This document shows positions 7,969 to 17,459 of a stretch of DNA of 64,000 bases, piece by piece; positions within the stretch are counted from its first letter, which is position 1, and every line of letters starts with the position of its first letter. The notes below the pieces were generated by a model. The model was not told the DNA's origin and did not search any database. It worked only from the letters and a program-made list of their open reading frames with translations. Source of the stretch: Chryseobacterium ginsenosidimutans (GTDB lineage: Bacteria > Bacteroidota > Bacteroidia > Flavobacteriales > Weeksellaceae); contig NZ_JANUCO010000001.1 of assembly GCF_024807225.1 (NCBI RefSeq), positions 1,364,001 through 1,428,000 of the forward strand, written 5' to 3'. The translations under genes and the position numbers were made by a program.

Positions 7969-8985
7969 TTACTCGGAAATTTCTCCACAAAGGCTTTTGG
8001 CGAAGTTATCGGCAAAGCTTGCTTTATAACTTGGATTGTCGATTAAATGCATCGCTTTTGTAATCGCACTTTCCGCAGTCATATCTTTTCCGCTGATGGC
8101 TCCGATTCTTGAGAAAATATTGCTGTTCTCATATTTTCCAAACGATATTCCGCCTGAAATACACTGACTTACAACGACGATTTCAGTTCCGTTGTTTCTG
8201 ATTTGTTGAAGCGTTTCCACTGTTTTTTCACTACTGAAAATGGTTCCTGAACCGAAAACCTGAAGAATCAGAACCTTCATTTTGGGGATTTCTTTGAAAT
8301 GATTCAGTCGCATTCCCGGAAAAATTCTCCAAAATAAAACATCTTCTGAAATATGATCGTCTACATGAAATTCAATGTTGGGGTCGCAACGGTGAAGATT
8401 GTCTTTAATAATATTTAAATGTACTCCAGATTGCCCAAGAATAGGGTAGTTCGGACTGGAATAAGCATCAAAATACTCCGCAGAATATTTCAGTGTTCGG
8501 TTTCCTCTCAATAATTTATATTCAAAATAAATGGAAACCTCTTGAATCACGGCTTCATCATTTTCATACAAACTGGCGTAATACAAACTCGTCAGAAGAT
8601 TTTCTTTTGCATCTGTTCGTAAATCTCCAATTGGAAGTTGAGAACCTGTTAAGATCACAGGTTTTTTTAATCCTTTCAACATGAAACTCAATGCGGAAGC
8701 TGTATAAGACATCGTATCTGTTCCGTGAAGAATTAAAAATCCGTCGAATTGATCGTAGTTTTTATGGATGTAATGCGCGATAATTTTCCATTCTTCCGGT
8801 CCCATATCTGAAGAGTCGAGCGGTTTTGAGAAAGGATGAACAAAAACTTCACATTCCATGAGTTTCATTTCGGGCATTTTTTCAAAAATATTTCCAAAAT
8901 CAAAGGCGCGAAGGCTTCCGGTTTCATAATCTTTCTCCATACCGATGGTTCCACCGGTATATATTAGCAGGACTTTTCTTTTCAT
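7969..8985 (-). CDS. ansA: Type I (cytoplasmic) L-asparaginase
   Basis: Hydrolyses asparagine to aspartate and ammonia. At 338 aa without a signal peptide it fits the cytoplasmic type I class. Both catalytic threonine motifs are present: LLIYTGGTIGM near the N-terminus and ILHGTDTMSYTASALSF near residue 90, followed by PVILTGSQLPIGDLRTDA. A C-terminal domain with SQCISGGISFGKYENS corresponds to the region used for allosteric asparagine binding in E. coli AnsA. The gene is divergent from trmH with 80 bp between starts, and the tRNA-Ser gene lies 57 bp downstream on the same strand. Confidence 0.92.
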   Translation of the reverse strand: MKRKVLLIYTGGTIGMEKDYETGSLRAFDFGNIFEKMPEMKLMECEVFVHPFSKPLDSSDMGPEEWKIIAHYIHKNYDQFDGFLILHGTDTMSYTASALSFMLKGLKKPVILTGSQLPIGDLRTDAKENLLTSLYYASLYENDEAVIQEVSIYFEYKLLRGNRTLKYSAEYFDAYSSPNYPILGQSGVHLNIIKDNLHRCDPNIEFHVDDHISEDVLFWRIFPGMRLNHFKEIPKMKVLILQVFGSGTIFSSEKTVETLQQIRNNGTEIVVVSQCISGGISFGKYENSNIFSRIGAISGKDMTAESAITKAMHLIDNPSYKASFADNFAKSLCGEISE

Positions 8986-9065
8986 ACAGGACTTTTCTTA
9001 GATTTTTATCCTCATTTCAGGATCATTTCTCAAAATTACGTTAATTTGCAAAGATTTGAAAATGA

Positions 9066-9743
9066 ATGAAAGATTTAGCACAAACTTATGAGTATTTAAA
9101 ACAGTTTTTAACGGATGAAAGACTGGCAAAAATTGAACATTTCTCGCCCGAAAGTTCAGATTTTGTACTTCCTGTTTTAGAAGACGTTTATCAGTTCCGA
9201 AATGCAGCAGCCATCGTGCGTTCCGTGGAAGCTTGTGGTTTTCATAAAGTAGTGGCTTTGCAGGAGGAAAATAATTTTGAGCCCAATCTTCGCGTGACGA
9301 AAGGTGCAGATACGTGGGTTGAGGTGGAAAAGCTTCCCAGAAATATGGAATCTTTTCAGAAGATTAAGGATAAAGGCTATAAAATTGTCGCCGTTTCTTT
9401 AGAAAATGATGCTAAAATGCTTCCGGATTACGAAATTACCGAACCGATTGCCTTAGTTTTCGGAACTGAAATGGAAGGTGTTTCTCAGGAGATTTTAGAT
9501 TTTGCAGATGAAACATTGGCGATTCCGATGTACGGTTTTACGAGAAGTTTTAATGTTTCGGTTGCCGCTTCAATCTGTATGTATGAGCTGAAACAGAAGC
9601 TTATGAAATCTAATATTGAGTATAAACTTAATGAAGAAAAATTATTAAGAATGAAAATACGTTGGGCGGTAAATTCATTGACAAGCGGACAGCAGATTTT
9701 TGATAAATATTTGAGGGATAATCATATTGAAATATCATTATAA
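9066..9743 (+). CDS. trmH: TrmH-family tRNA (Gm18) 2'-O-methyltransferase
   Basis: SPOUT-fold methyltransferase, 225 aa, expected to methylate the 2'-OH of G18 in the tRNA D-loop using SAM. The SpoU motifs are present: motif 1 around FRNAAAIVRSVEACGF (catalytic Arg), motif 2 PIALVFGTEMEGVS and motif 3 IPMYGFTRSFNVSVAASI, which together form the trefoil knot. A C-terminal basic tail (EEKLLRMKIRWAVNSL) resembles the TrmH extension. Start at the second of two closely spaced ATGs (9066); an ATG at 9062 is out of frame. It is monocistronic and followed by a REP-like element. Confidence 0.88.
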   Translation: MKDLAQTYEYLKQFLTDERLAKIEHFSPESSDFVLPVLEDVYQFRNAAAIVRSVEACGFHKVVALQEENNFEPNLRVTKGADTWVEVEKLPRNMESFQKIKDKGYKIVAVSLENDAKMLPDYEITEPIALVFGTEMEGVSQEILDFADETLAIPMYGFTRSFNVSVAASICMYELKQKLMKSNIEYKLNEEKLLRMKIRWAVNSLTSGQQIFDKYLRDNHIEISL

Positions 9744-9747
9744 ATAT

Positions 9748-9808
9748 CAATAGGAGCGGGCTTTAGCCCGCTTTCTTTCGAACGGATTAATTGGCTTTAG
9801 CCAAAACC
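9748..9808. repeat. REP-like element, copy 1 (paired GGCTTTAGCC hairpins)
   Basis: CAATAGGAGCGGGCTTTAGC begins a GCGGGCTTTAGCCCGC palindrome, followed after ~20 bp by TTGGCTTTAGCCAA. The two related palindromes form a BIME-like pair between the convergent trmH and rsmE ends. Related copies lie at 17893 and 22472. Confidence 0.8.
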
Positions 9809-9818
9809 TAAATGTATT

Positions 9819-10514
9819 CTAATTTTGAAGCAAATAATTCCAAGCTGCCACAAAAACTCCCGCAGTTTCCGTTCTGAGCCTTTGGTTTCCAAGCGACATC
9901 GCTTTTATTTTATTCTCAGACAAATAATTAATTTCTTTCTCAGAAAAATCCCCTTCCGGACCTATTAGAAAAGTAATTTCCTCCAGTTTAGGAATTTTAT
10001 TCAATTCAATTCTTTCCAGATTCTCGTGGCAATGCGCCACAAAAGTATGTTCCGGATTAATATTTTTAAGAAAATCCTGAAGTTTTACAGAATCATTTAT
10101 TACAGGAAAATGAAATCGTAAGCTTTGTTTTGAAGCGGAAATTGCCTGTTTTCTTAATTTATCAATATTAATATTTTTACGCTCTGTTTTTTCAGTCTGT
10201 AAAATGGTGATCTCAGAAATTCCCATTTCCACGGCTTTTTCTACAAAAAACTCAATACGGTCAATATTTTTCGTCGGAGCAATCGCAATATGAAGTTTCG
10301 GATTGAAATTCGGGTAGTCGCTTTTAATTTCAGAAACCTCGATATTGGCTTTTTTTCCTTCAATCATCAGTTTTCCGGAAGCCAGATTTCCTTTTCCATC
10401 TGTAACGTGGATTTCTTCACCATTTTTCATGCGAAGAACTTTTACGATATGCTGTTGTTCTTCGTCGTTGATTATTACTTGATTTCCGTTGATTTCTCCG
10501 TAAAAAAGTTTCAT
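9819..10514 (-). CDS. rsmE: 16S rRNA m3U1498 methyltransferase RsmE
   Basis: Methylates N3 of U1498 in 16S rRNA, using SAM. The 231-aa protein has an N-terminal PUA-like domain (HIVKVLRMKNGEEIHVTDG) and a C-terminal SPOUT knot with FLIGPEGDFSEKEI and MSLGNQRLRTETAGVFVAAW, both diagnostic for RsmE. It is the last gene of a minus-strand set tsaD - unknown - rsmE, 45 bp after the unknown protein. Its end faces the end of trmH with only the REP-like element between. Confidence 0.93.
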   Translation of the reverse strand: MKLFYGEINGNQVIINDEEQQHIVKVLRMKNGEEIHVTDGKGNLASGKLMIEGKKANIEVSEIKSDYPNFNPKLHIAIAPTKNIDRIEFFVEKAVEMGISEITILQTEKTERKNINIDKLRKQAISASKQSLRFHFPVINDSVKLQDFLKNINPEHTFVAHCHENLERIELNKIPKLEEITFLIGPEGDFSEKEINYLSENKIKAMSLGNQRLRTETAGVFVAAWNYLLQN

Positions 10515-10559
10515 ATATTGATGTTTATAATCTGCCTGAATTGTATTGATAAGTGATTA

Positions 10560-10970
10560 TTAAAACGTAATTTCATTATCGCTTAAAAATGCCACACCGG
10601 TTTTTATCGTGGTATAAATATCGCCTTCACAATCTCTGTATGAACATGCGTAGATTTCTTCAATCCACTTATTATTCATGAAAATTAAATTCAGATATTC
10701 GTTTTTTCTTAAATTATTTTTGATGGATAAATAATCTCCTTCTTTGGGTTCGTAAGTAAAACTAAATACATTTTCTGAATTGATTTTTTCTACAATCTCT
10801 TCCTTTATATTTTGAACATATCCGATTTCCGAACTTATCATTAAATAATCTTCGTCTTCAGATGTTTCTGTCACTTCATTTTTCCCAATAATGGTTTCTA
10901 AAACCCAGTAATATTTTGAGTTCTTTTTAGATTGTGTACCAAGTATTTTTTCTTCTAAAAGAATTTTCAT
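10560..10970 (-). CDS. Unknown small protein in the tsaD-rsmE operon
   Basis: Protein of 136 aa with no signal peptide or TM helix. It is acidic, and a central segment (KEGDYLSIKNNLRKNEYLNL) suggests a small alpha/beta fold. Its ATG overlaps the tsaD stop by 4 bp (ATGA), so translation is probably coupled to tsaD, and rsmE follows after 45 bp. It could resemble small DUF4288-type proteins, but I cannot support that from motifs. Function unknown. Confidence 0.75.
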   Translation of the reverse strand: MKILLEEKILGTQSKKNSKYYWVLETIIGKNEVTETSEDEDYLMISSEIGYVQNIKEEIVEKINSENVFSFTYEPKEGDYLSIKNNLRKNEYLNLIFMNNKWIEEIYACSYRDCEGDIYTTIKTGVAFLSDNEITF

Positions 10971-11983
10971 AAATCGTATTTTGCTGTTGCAGAAGTTCTG
11001 AGATCGGTAAATTCTCCTCTCTCAAATTTTAATTGAGCCACCATGGCAATCATTGCGGCGTTATCGGTTGTATATTCAAATTTCGGGATGTAGATATTCC
11101 AGCCCAGTTTTTCATTGTTATCTTGCATCGCCTGTCTTAATGCCGAATTGGCAGAAACTCCACCTGCAATGGCAACTTCTTTGATGTCTAAATCTTTTGC
11201 CGCTTTTTCCAGTTTAGCCATCAAAATTTCAATGATGGTTTTCTGAACGGATGCACAAAGATCATTCAAATTATTTTTAATAAAATCAGGATCTTTTTTA
11301 ACTTCTTTTTGTATAAAATATAATACAGAAGTCTTAATTCCGCTGAAAGAATAATCGTAATTCTCTAATTTTGGTTTATTAAATTTATATGAATCAGGAT
11401 TTCCTTCTTTTGCCAGTCTGTCGATAATAGGACCTGCCGGATAATCCAGATCAAAGATTTTTCCGATCTTGTCGAATGCTTCTCCTGCCGCATCATCAAT
11501 GGTTTTTCCGATAATTTCCATATCAAAATAATCCTTCACCAAAACAATCATCGTATGACCACCACTCACGGTAAGACACAAAAAAGGAAATTTGGGCGGC
11601 ATAGGATTTGCATCTTCAATGAAATGCGCTAAAATGTGCGCCTGCAAGTGGTTTACTTCAATTAAAGGAACATCCAGACTCATTGCCAAAGATTTAGCAA
11701 ATGAAGTTCCCACAAGAAGCGAACCCAAAAGTCCGGGTCCACGTGTAAATCCTATAGCTGAAATTGCATTTTGTTGTATATTTGCTTTAGTTAGAGATTT
11801 TTCAACAACGGGGATGATATTTTGCTGATGCGCACGCGACGCAAGCTCAGGAACAACACCGCCATATTCTTTATGGATAGCCTGATTTGCAGCGATGTTC
11901 GACAAAATAGAATTTCCCTTGATGATAGCTGCTGATGTGTCGTCGCAAGACGATTCAATACCTAAAATTATAGAGTCGCTCAT
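10967..11983 (-). CDS. tsaD: tRNA N6-threonylcarbamoyladenosine transferase TsaD
   Basis: Catalyses transfer of the threonylcarbamoyl group to A37 of ANN-decoding tRNAs, with TsaB and TsaE. The 338-aa product from the ATG at 11983 starts MSDSIILGIESSCDDTSAAI, the canonical Kae1/TsaD beginning; an upstream in-frame start at 12025 would add 14 residues overlapping tamB and is rejected. The metal-binding HxxxH is visible in NHLQAHILAHF, as are the ASKHA nucleotide-binding motifs around LTVSGGHTMIVLV and IAGGVSANSALR. It is the first gene of an operon with an unknown protein and rsmE. Its start codon is only 4 bp from the divergent tamB start. Confidence 0.95.
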   Translation of the reverse strand: MSDSIILGIESSCDDTSAAIIKGNSILSNIAANQAIHKEYGGVVPELASRAHQQNIIPVVEKSLTKANIQQNAISAIGFTRGPGLLGSLLVGTSFAKSLAMSLDVPLIEVNHLQAHILAHFIEDANPMPPKFPFLCLTVSGGHTMIVLVKDYFDMEIIGKTIDDAAGEAFDKIGKIFDLDYPAGPIIDRLAKEGNPDSYKFNKPKLENYDYSFSGIKTSVLYFIQKEVKKDPDFIKNNLNDLCASVQKTIIEILMAKLEKAAKDLDIKEVAIAGGVSANSALRQAMQDNNEKLGWNIYIPKFEYTTDNAAMIAMVAQLKFERGEFTDLRTSATAKYDL

Positions 11984-11987
11984 AATA

Positions 11988-14900
11988 ATGGCAAAGTTAG
12001 AGAATAATAACGAGAATGAGAACAAAAAATCAGTAGCTGGAAACTTAAGTGATCAGGTACAGAAAACTGTTGAAAATGTAGAAGGCGTTGTAAAGGAGAC
12101 AGTTAAAGAAGCATCTGAGTTGGCATCAGATGCGATTCATCATCCCATTGAAACTGCTGAAGAGTTTGGAAAACAGGCTGTAAAAGATGTTACAAGTTAT
12201 TCTTGGTGGGCAAGACTTTTATTGATCCTTTTTTGGCTTGTATTGGGTCTTGTTGCTGCGGTTTTCATTATTATTAATCTTCCTGTAACGAAACAATGGG
12301 CTGCAGATCAGGCTTTACAAATTGTAAATAAAGACTTCAAAGCACAAATGTCAACAGAAAGTGTAGAAGTTAATTTCTTTGGAAATGTAAAAATTAAAGG
12401 TTTAAAAATAAAAGATTACAAAGGTTTTGATTTTATCCAGTCAAAAGAATTTACTGCTAATTCAGATTGGTTTTCTTTGGCGACGAATATTGGTAAAAAC
12501 AATTCTTTAAGTTTTAATTCTCTTACTTTAAAAAATGCTGACATAAAAGTCATTACCTATAAAGGCGACAGTATTTCAAATTTTATCCGTTTTACGCAAT
12601 TATTTGATAGCGGAAAAAAAAGAGATCCTAGTAAACCGCCTTTTCAGTTGAATTCAAGGTTACAGATTCTAGATTCTAAAGTTTCTATTATTAATCTCAA
12701 TTCTCCCGGAGAAGCTGGAAAATGGCTTACTGCAATGAATTTTAATCTTAAAGCACCGAATGTAAAAGTCAACGGACGAAATGTTACCGCTTTAATCAAC
12801 AATATGTCCTTCACGACAAAAAGATGGGGCAAATCTCATTTTGTAGATACTTTTTCCACGGAATTGTCGATGACGAAAGATTTTCTTGCATTAAAAGACC
12901 TGACTTTCAATACAGATCACTCGCTTTTGCAAGGAGATATTAAATTTAATCTTCATAACGATGGATCTTGGGCAGATTTTGCTGACAAAGTGAAATGGGA
13001 AATGAATATTAAGCAGGGAAGTCAGTTGAGCGGTTATGATATCAGTTATTTCGTGACGAATTGGGATAATTTTATACCATTCAATATCGCGGGAAAAATG
13101 ACGGGTCCGTTAAATAATTTTAAGCTGGATAATTTCCTTATCAGAAATCCTGACGTGAATATCGCCACCAAAACAATGAAGGTGAATAAATTGCTTAAAG
13201 GAGGTAAGTTTTTGATTGAAACCAATGATCTTTCGGCAGACTTCACCTACAAAGATCTGAAAGCGATGATGCCTTCTTTTATCTCTAAAAAGATGAAGAA
13301 TTTTGCTGATGATTTTGGAAAGCTTAAATATAACGGAACGGCAAGTGTAAACTCGAATCGGGTATATGTTTCAAGTGGAAATTTAATGACAGGAATCGGT
13401 CAGGCAAAAATCACAAAATTTTCTTTGACGGATTACAGTACTCCAATGCCGAAATATGCCGGAATTGCTGAGGTTAAAGATTTAAATACATCCGTAATCA
13501 CTAAAAATAAATCGGTTGGGTTAATTTCAGGAAGATTTGATATTAATGGACAAAGTTTCGATGTCAATACAATGAAACTTACTACTAAATCTCAGATCAC
13601 AAGTGTCGAAATTATGAATAAAGAGATCAATAATCTTTACCTCGATGGATTATTGGATCATAAAAAATACAACGGTTTGATTACCGTAAACGACGAACAG
13701 GCAAAAGCGACGATAAAAGGTTTAATTGATTTTAGCACTCCAAGAATTTCTATGAATGTAGATGCGGATGTTAATTATTTAAACATGAATTATTTTACCG
13801 ATAAACCAGGAAACCAGATTGTAAGCGGAAAGGTAAATGGTAAAATGTCGATGTCTTCTATTAATGATCTGACGTTGGATGTTGAAGCGAATAACATCAA
13901 TTTTGCAACCGCAACTCAAAAATATATTATTCCAAGTGCCAAAATTAAAACTTTCATTGAAAACGGAGGTCGTGTCATTGATGTCGATGCTCCGGGCGCA
14001 GTAAACGGGAAAATTTCAGGAAGATACAATCTTGCAGATCTTGCCGGAATGGTAGAAAACGGATTGAATAAAATTTTAGTCGGTCCGGCTCCGAGAAAAT
14101 TATACAGAAGTCAGAATTTTGCGATGAATTTTGATGTTCAGCAAGGTTTGGTAAGTTACTTTTTACCGGATCTGAAAATTCCTCAAGGCGCAAAAGTAGA
14201 AGGTCAATACGATGGAAACTCGAATAATTTGATTTTAAATCTTGATGCGGCATCCTTAAAATACATCATGACCAAAAAACAGGAAATTACAGAAGCCGAT
14301 AAAGCATTGGCAGCTTCCAATCCTGCGTATAAAATTAATGAAAGAGACAATATCATCAGAGACAGCGCAATGGTCGACAGTGTGATGGTGAGAATTAATA
14401 CGGCCAATCTTGATGAGCAGATTTATGCTAAAATCAACAGGGTTTTGTATAATAAAAATGTCATTAAAGACATTACTTTAAGCGGAAGAAACGAAAATAA
14501 TACAATTCTTCATTTAGCTACAAAATTCAAACACGGAAGTCCTGAAGATGAAGTGGATGATAATCTGAAAGAATATGCCATCAATGTCAATCAATCCACC
14601 AATGCGGGAGGAGATTTTGTATTCAGATTTGAGCCGACGGAAGTTAAATTTAATGAGGTGACTTGGGCGATTGATACCAATCCGGAGCTCAATCATTCTA
14701 TTACGTATCGGAAAAAAGAAGGTGATTTTGATATTCAGAATCTGAGGGTTTATTCTGATAACAGTGCTTTGTTTATTAAGGAAGCTCAGTTTAAATCAGC
14801 TAAAGATTTTTACGTTGATGCAGAAGTGAACAATTTCGCGATCGAGAAACTGCTGGAAATGCAAGCCGGAGGAAATACAATGAATATTAAAGGTCTTGCC

Positions 14901-16787
14901 AACGGAAGTGTAAAAATCAAAATGGATAAAAGCACGCTCCAACCTTTGGTAGACATGACGATTGATGATATCATGATGAATGGAAATGACATGGGAGATA
15001 TTACCATTTCTGCGACCAACGGATTTTCTTTAAATGTATATGATGTCGATGTAAAGGTAAATTCTGCCGGTATAATTGGAAATAACAGCCTTCATGTAAC
15101 CGGAACAGTTAATAATAATACTTCTTCGCCGACGATTGATCTTACGGCGGAAATGAGAGATTTTGACGTGGCTTTTGCTCAGCAGTTTGTAACGACTGTT
15201 TTTGGAAATTTAAGAGGAAAAGCAACCGGAGATCTTAAAATTGCCGGGAAATTCAATAATCTGGATTACAGCGGGGATATTGCGTTAAAAGATTTTGGAT
15301 TAAAACTGTTATTCACAGGAGTGGATTATTCTTTTGATGATACGGTAATTCCGCTTACGAAAGGGTTGGCGATTCTTAATAATGTTAAAGTTCATGACGG
15401 AAGAACGAATTCTAAAGGAAATATTTCCGGGGCGATTCAGTTTGAAACCATTTCTTCAATGGGGGTCAACTTGGTAATGAGAGCCGATAATTTATTAATG
15501 TTAAATACCACTCAGAAAGATTTTGATCTTTTCTGGGGAAGAGTTTACGGACAAGGGGATTTATATGTTGACGGACCTGTTTCAGGGTTAAATATAACGA
15601 CTCCGAATATGAAAGCACTGAGTGGAAGTACCTTCACATTCAATTCCGGATCTACGTCTAATGTGGAAGAATTTAAAATGCTGAGGTTCTTAAAAGAAGG
15701 AAAAGACGGATTGGTAACGCTGGAAGACAAGAAAAAATCCGGAGCCAATATGAATATCGATTTCTCTCTGGATGTAGATAAAGCAACCACGGTAAATGTT
15801 TTAATCGGTGATGATGTCGGAAGTATCATGGTAAAAGGTGCTGCCGAAAAACTGCGTTTCCAGATGAGCAGACAAGGAAATATCGCGATGAACGGAACGT
15901 ATAGAGTAGACAACGGAACATTTATTTCAAAAGCTATTCTGAATAAAACGTTCCAGATTGAAAAAGGAAGCAGCATTCGTTGGGATGGTGACGCGATGAA
16001 GCCTGCTTTGGATATTACCGCCAATTATGTAAGGATGGTTTCCAACGCCGGAGAATATCTGAATATGGGAAGTTTGCAGCCGATCAGTATTTTGCTTCAG
16101 GCGAATATTACCCAGTCTCTTATCGATCCAAAAGTAGATCTTAATGTTACGGCATTGGATGTTTCCAGTCAGGTTAAAGAAACTTTGGCAGCAAAAATGA
16201 GTCAGGACGGGGAAAAGGTTCTTCAGTTTGGTTCAGTATTGTTGTTGAGTAGTTTTAATGTTTCCAACACGGGTGGGGTAGATGTAGACGTTGCAGGTGT
16301 GGCGGAATCTTCCGGTTATAATTTGTTGTTGAAGCAATTGGGTTCTGTTCTTAATACAATGAGCAACGAGTTCCAGATTGACCTTAATTATGTGAAAGGT
16401 GACCAATATTCCAACACAGGAGACAGAGCAAATGCAGGGGTAAGTTTTGCGCTTTCACCGAGAATTAAAGTGAAAACCGGATTGGGAATTCCTTTAACTA
16501 AAACCGAAAATACAGAAACCAATTATCTTTCCGGAGAAGGAACAATAGAGTACGATATTTCAAAGAAAAACGACGGAAGTCTTATTCTGAGAGGATATTC
16601 TAAACCTTCCAATATCGGGATGGTAAATGGAGCCGGCTCAAACGGAACTGCAAATCAAGCGTATGGAGGAGGTATTGTTTGGAGTAAGAGTTTCAATTCT
16701 TTGTTTAAAAAGAAGAGAAAAGATAAAAAACAACCTGCTGCGCAAACCCCAATAAAAACAGATTCTATAAAATCTGAGGCTAAATAG
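11988..16787 (+). CDS. tamB: TamB-like translocation/assembly protein (AsmA/TamB family)
   Basis: Very large envelope protein, 1599 aa from ATG 11988 (MAKLENNNENEN); the frame is open further upstream but that would overlap tsaD. Residues 1-72 are a charged cytoplasmic segment with repeated Val/Glu/Lys-rich helices, residues 74-98 a single TM helix, and the rest a periplasmic chain of repeated beta-strand segments. The C-terminal ~400 residues resemble the TamB/DUF490 domain. TamB-like proteins are thought to act as periplasmic bridges for outer-membrane protein assembly or phospholipid transport. A basic, Lys-rich tail (KKKRKDKKQ) ends the protein, which is unusual for a DUF490 terminus. Adjacency to divergent tsaD is common in Flavobacteriia (from memory). 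Confidence 0.88.
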   Translation: MAKLENNNENENKKSVAGNLSDQVQKTVENVEGVVKETVKEASELASDAIHHPIETAEEFGKQAVKDVTSYSWWARLLLILFWLVLGLVAAVFIIINLPVTKQWAADQALQIVNKDFKAQMSTESVEVNFFGNVKIKGLKIKDYKGFDFIQSKEFTANSDWFSLATNIGKNNSLSFNSLTLKNADIKVITYKGDSISNFIRFTQLFDSGKKRDPSKPPFQLNSRLQILDSKVSIINLNSPGEAGKWLTAMNFNLKAPNVKVNGRNVTALINNMSFTTKRWGKSHFVDTFSTELSMTKDFLALKDLTFNTDHSLLQGDIKFNLHNDGSWADFADKVKWEMNIKQGSQLSGYDISYFVTNWDNFIPFNIAGKMTGPLNNFKLDNFLIRNPDVNIATKTMKVNKLLKGGKFLIETNDLSADFTYKDLKAMMPSFISKKMKNFADDFGKLKYNGTASVNSNRVYVSSGNLMTGIGQAKITKFSLTDYSTPMPKYAGIAEVKDLNTSVITKNKSVGLISGRFDINGQSFDVNTMKLTTKSQITSVEIMNKEINNLYLDGLLDHKKYNGLITVNDEQAKATIKGLIDFSTPRISMNVDADVNYLNMNYFTDKPGNQIVSGKVNGKMSMSSINDLTLDVEANNINFATATQKYIIPSAKIKTFIENGGRVIDVDAPGAVNGKISGRYNLADLAGMVENGLNKILVGPAPRKLYRSQNFAMNFDVQQGLVSYFLPDLKIPQGAKVEGQYDGNSNNLILNLDAASLKYIMTKKQEITEADKALAASNPAYKINERDNIIRDSAMVDSVMVRINTANLDEQIYAKINRVLYNKNVIKDITLSGRNENNTILHLATKFKHGSPEDEVDDNLKEYAINVNQSTNAGGDFVFRFEPTEVKFNEVTWAIDTNPELNHSITYRKKEGDFDIQNLRVYSDNSALFIKEAQFKSAKDFYVDAEVNNFAIEKLLEMQAGGNTMNIKGLANGSVKIKMDKSTLQPLVDMTIDDIMMNGNDMGDITISATNGFSLNVYDVDVKVNSAGIIGNNSLHVTGTVNNNTSSPTIDLTAEMRDFDVAFAQQFVTTVFGNLRGKATGDLKIAGKFNNLDYSGDIALKDFGLKLLFTGVDYSFDDTVIPLTKGLAILNNVKVHDGRTNSKGNISGAIQFETISSMGVNLVMRADNLLMLNTTQKDFDLFWGRVYGQGDLYVDGPVSGLNITTPNMKALSGSTFTFNSGSTSNVEEFKMLRFLKEGKDGLVTLEDKKKSGANMNIDFSLDVDKATTVNVLIGDDVGSIMVKGAAEKLRFQMSRQGNIAMNGTYRVDNGTFISKAILNKTFQIEKGSSIRWDGDAMKPALDITANYVRMVSNAGEYLNMGSLQPISILLQANITQSLIDPKVDLNVTALDVSSQVKETLAAKMSQDGEKVLQFGSVLLLSSFNVSNTGGVDVDVAGVAESSGYNLLLKQLGSVLNTMSNEFQIDLNYVKGDQYSNTGDRANAGVSFALSPRIKVKTGLGIPLTKTENTETNYLSGEGTIEYDISKKNDGSLILRGYSKPSNIGMVNGAGSNGTANQAYGGGIVWSKSFNSLFKKKRKDKKQPAAQTPIKTDSIKSEAK

Positions 16788-16869
16788 CCGTAAATTTTTA
16801 ATGATTTTTATCATCTGTGTTAATTATTGTTAATGTTTTATATAATTTTTTTAGTTAAATAATTTTTCA

Positions 16870-16877
16870 TAAATTTG
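16870..16877 (+). promoter_or_regulatory. Bacteroidetes -7 promoter motif for the Lrp-type regulator
   Basis: TAAATTTG followed by CAAAAAA matches TAnnTTTG, 44 bp before the ATG at 16922. The -33 position is only T-rich. Confidence 0.5.
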
Positions 16878-16921
16878 CAAAAAAGATATAAGTTTTTTAA
16901 GAAAAATGTAATTTAACTAAT

Positions 16922-17392
16922 ATGAACTATCAACTGGACGAAATAGACAAGAAAATTCTTGATTTCTTAGTAGAAAACACAAGAATGCCTTTTACTGAAA
17001 TTGCAAAACAGATGGATGTATCTGCTGGAACAATTCACGTAAGAGTGAAAAAGATGGAAGATGCGGGTATTATTTTGGGATCATCTCTTAATATCGATTA
17101 CGGAAAGCTAGACTATCACTTTACTGCTTTCATAGGAATTCTATTAACAAAATCTAACAGAACTCAAGAGGTTCTGAAAGAATTATCAACTCTTCCTAAC
17201 GTAATTGAAGCTAGCGTTATTTCAGGAAAATATAACATTTTCTGTAAAGTAAGAGCGAAGAATACGGAAGACGCTAAGAAAATAATCTATCAAATTGATG
17301 ATATTCAGGATGTAATGAGAACTGAAAGTATGATTTCTATGGAAGAATACCTAAGCGACAAAAACAGACTGATCAACGCGATCTCGATATAA
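16922..17392 (+). CDS. Lrp/AsnC-family transcriptional regulator
   Basis: Feast/famine regulator of 156 aa. Residues ~5-60 form the winged helix-turn-helix (EIDKKILDFLVENTRMPFTE, then IAKQMDVSAGTIHVRVKKME), and ~70-150 the RAM ligand-binding/oligomerisation domain. Such proteins bind amino acids and form octamers wrapping DNA. Its own promoter and strong terminator show it is monocistronic. Nothing adjacent reveals its target. Confidence 0.93.
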   Translation: MNYQLDEIDKKILDFLVENTRMPFTEIAKQMDVSAGTIHVRVKKMEDAGIILGSSLNIDYGKLDYHFTAFIGILLTKSNRTQEVLKELSTLPNVIEASVISGKYNIFCKVRAKNTEDAKKIIYQIDDIQDVMRTESMISMEEYLSDKNRLINAISI

Positions 17393-17415
17393 TCAAATTT
17401 TAAACGAATTATATA

Positions 17416-17452
17416 AAAGAACTTATGAAATCTCTCATAAGTTCTTTATTTT
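17416..17452 (+). terminator. Rho-independent terminator
   Basis: A perfect 13-bp stem AAAGAACTTATGA / TCATAAGTTCTTT with loop AATCTC is followed by ATTTTT. It ends 8 bp before the next start codon. Confidence 0.88.
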
Positions 17453-17459
17453 TGTACCT

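Noticed and set aside
11895..11987. Longer TamB N-terminus
   Set aside because: It would overlap most of the first 30 codons of tsaD on the other strand; the ATG at 11988 gives a sensible charged N-terminus before the TM helix.
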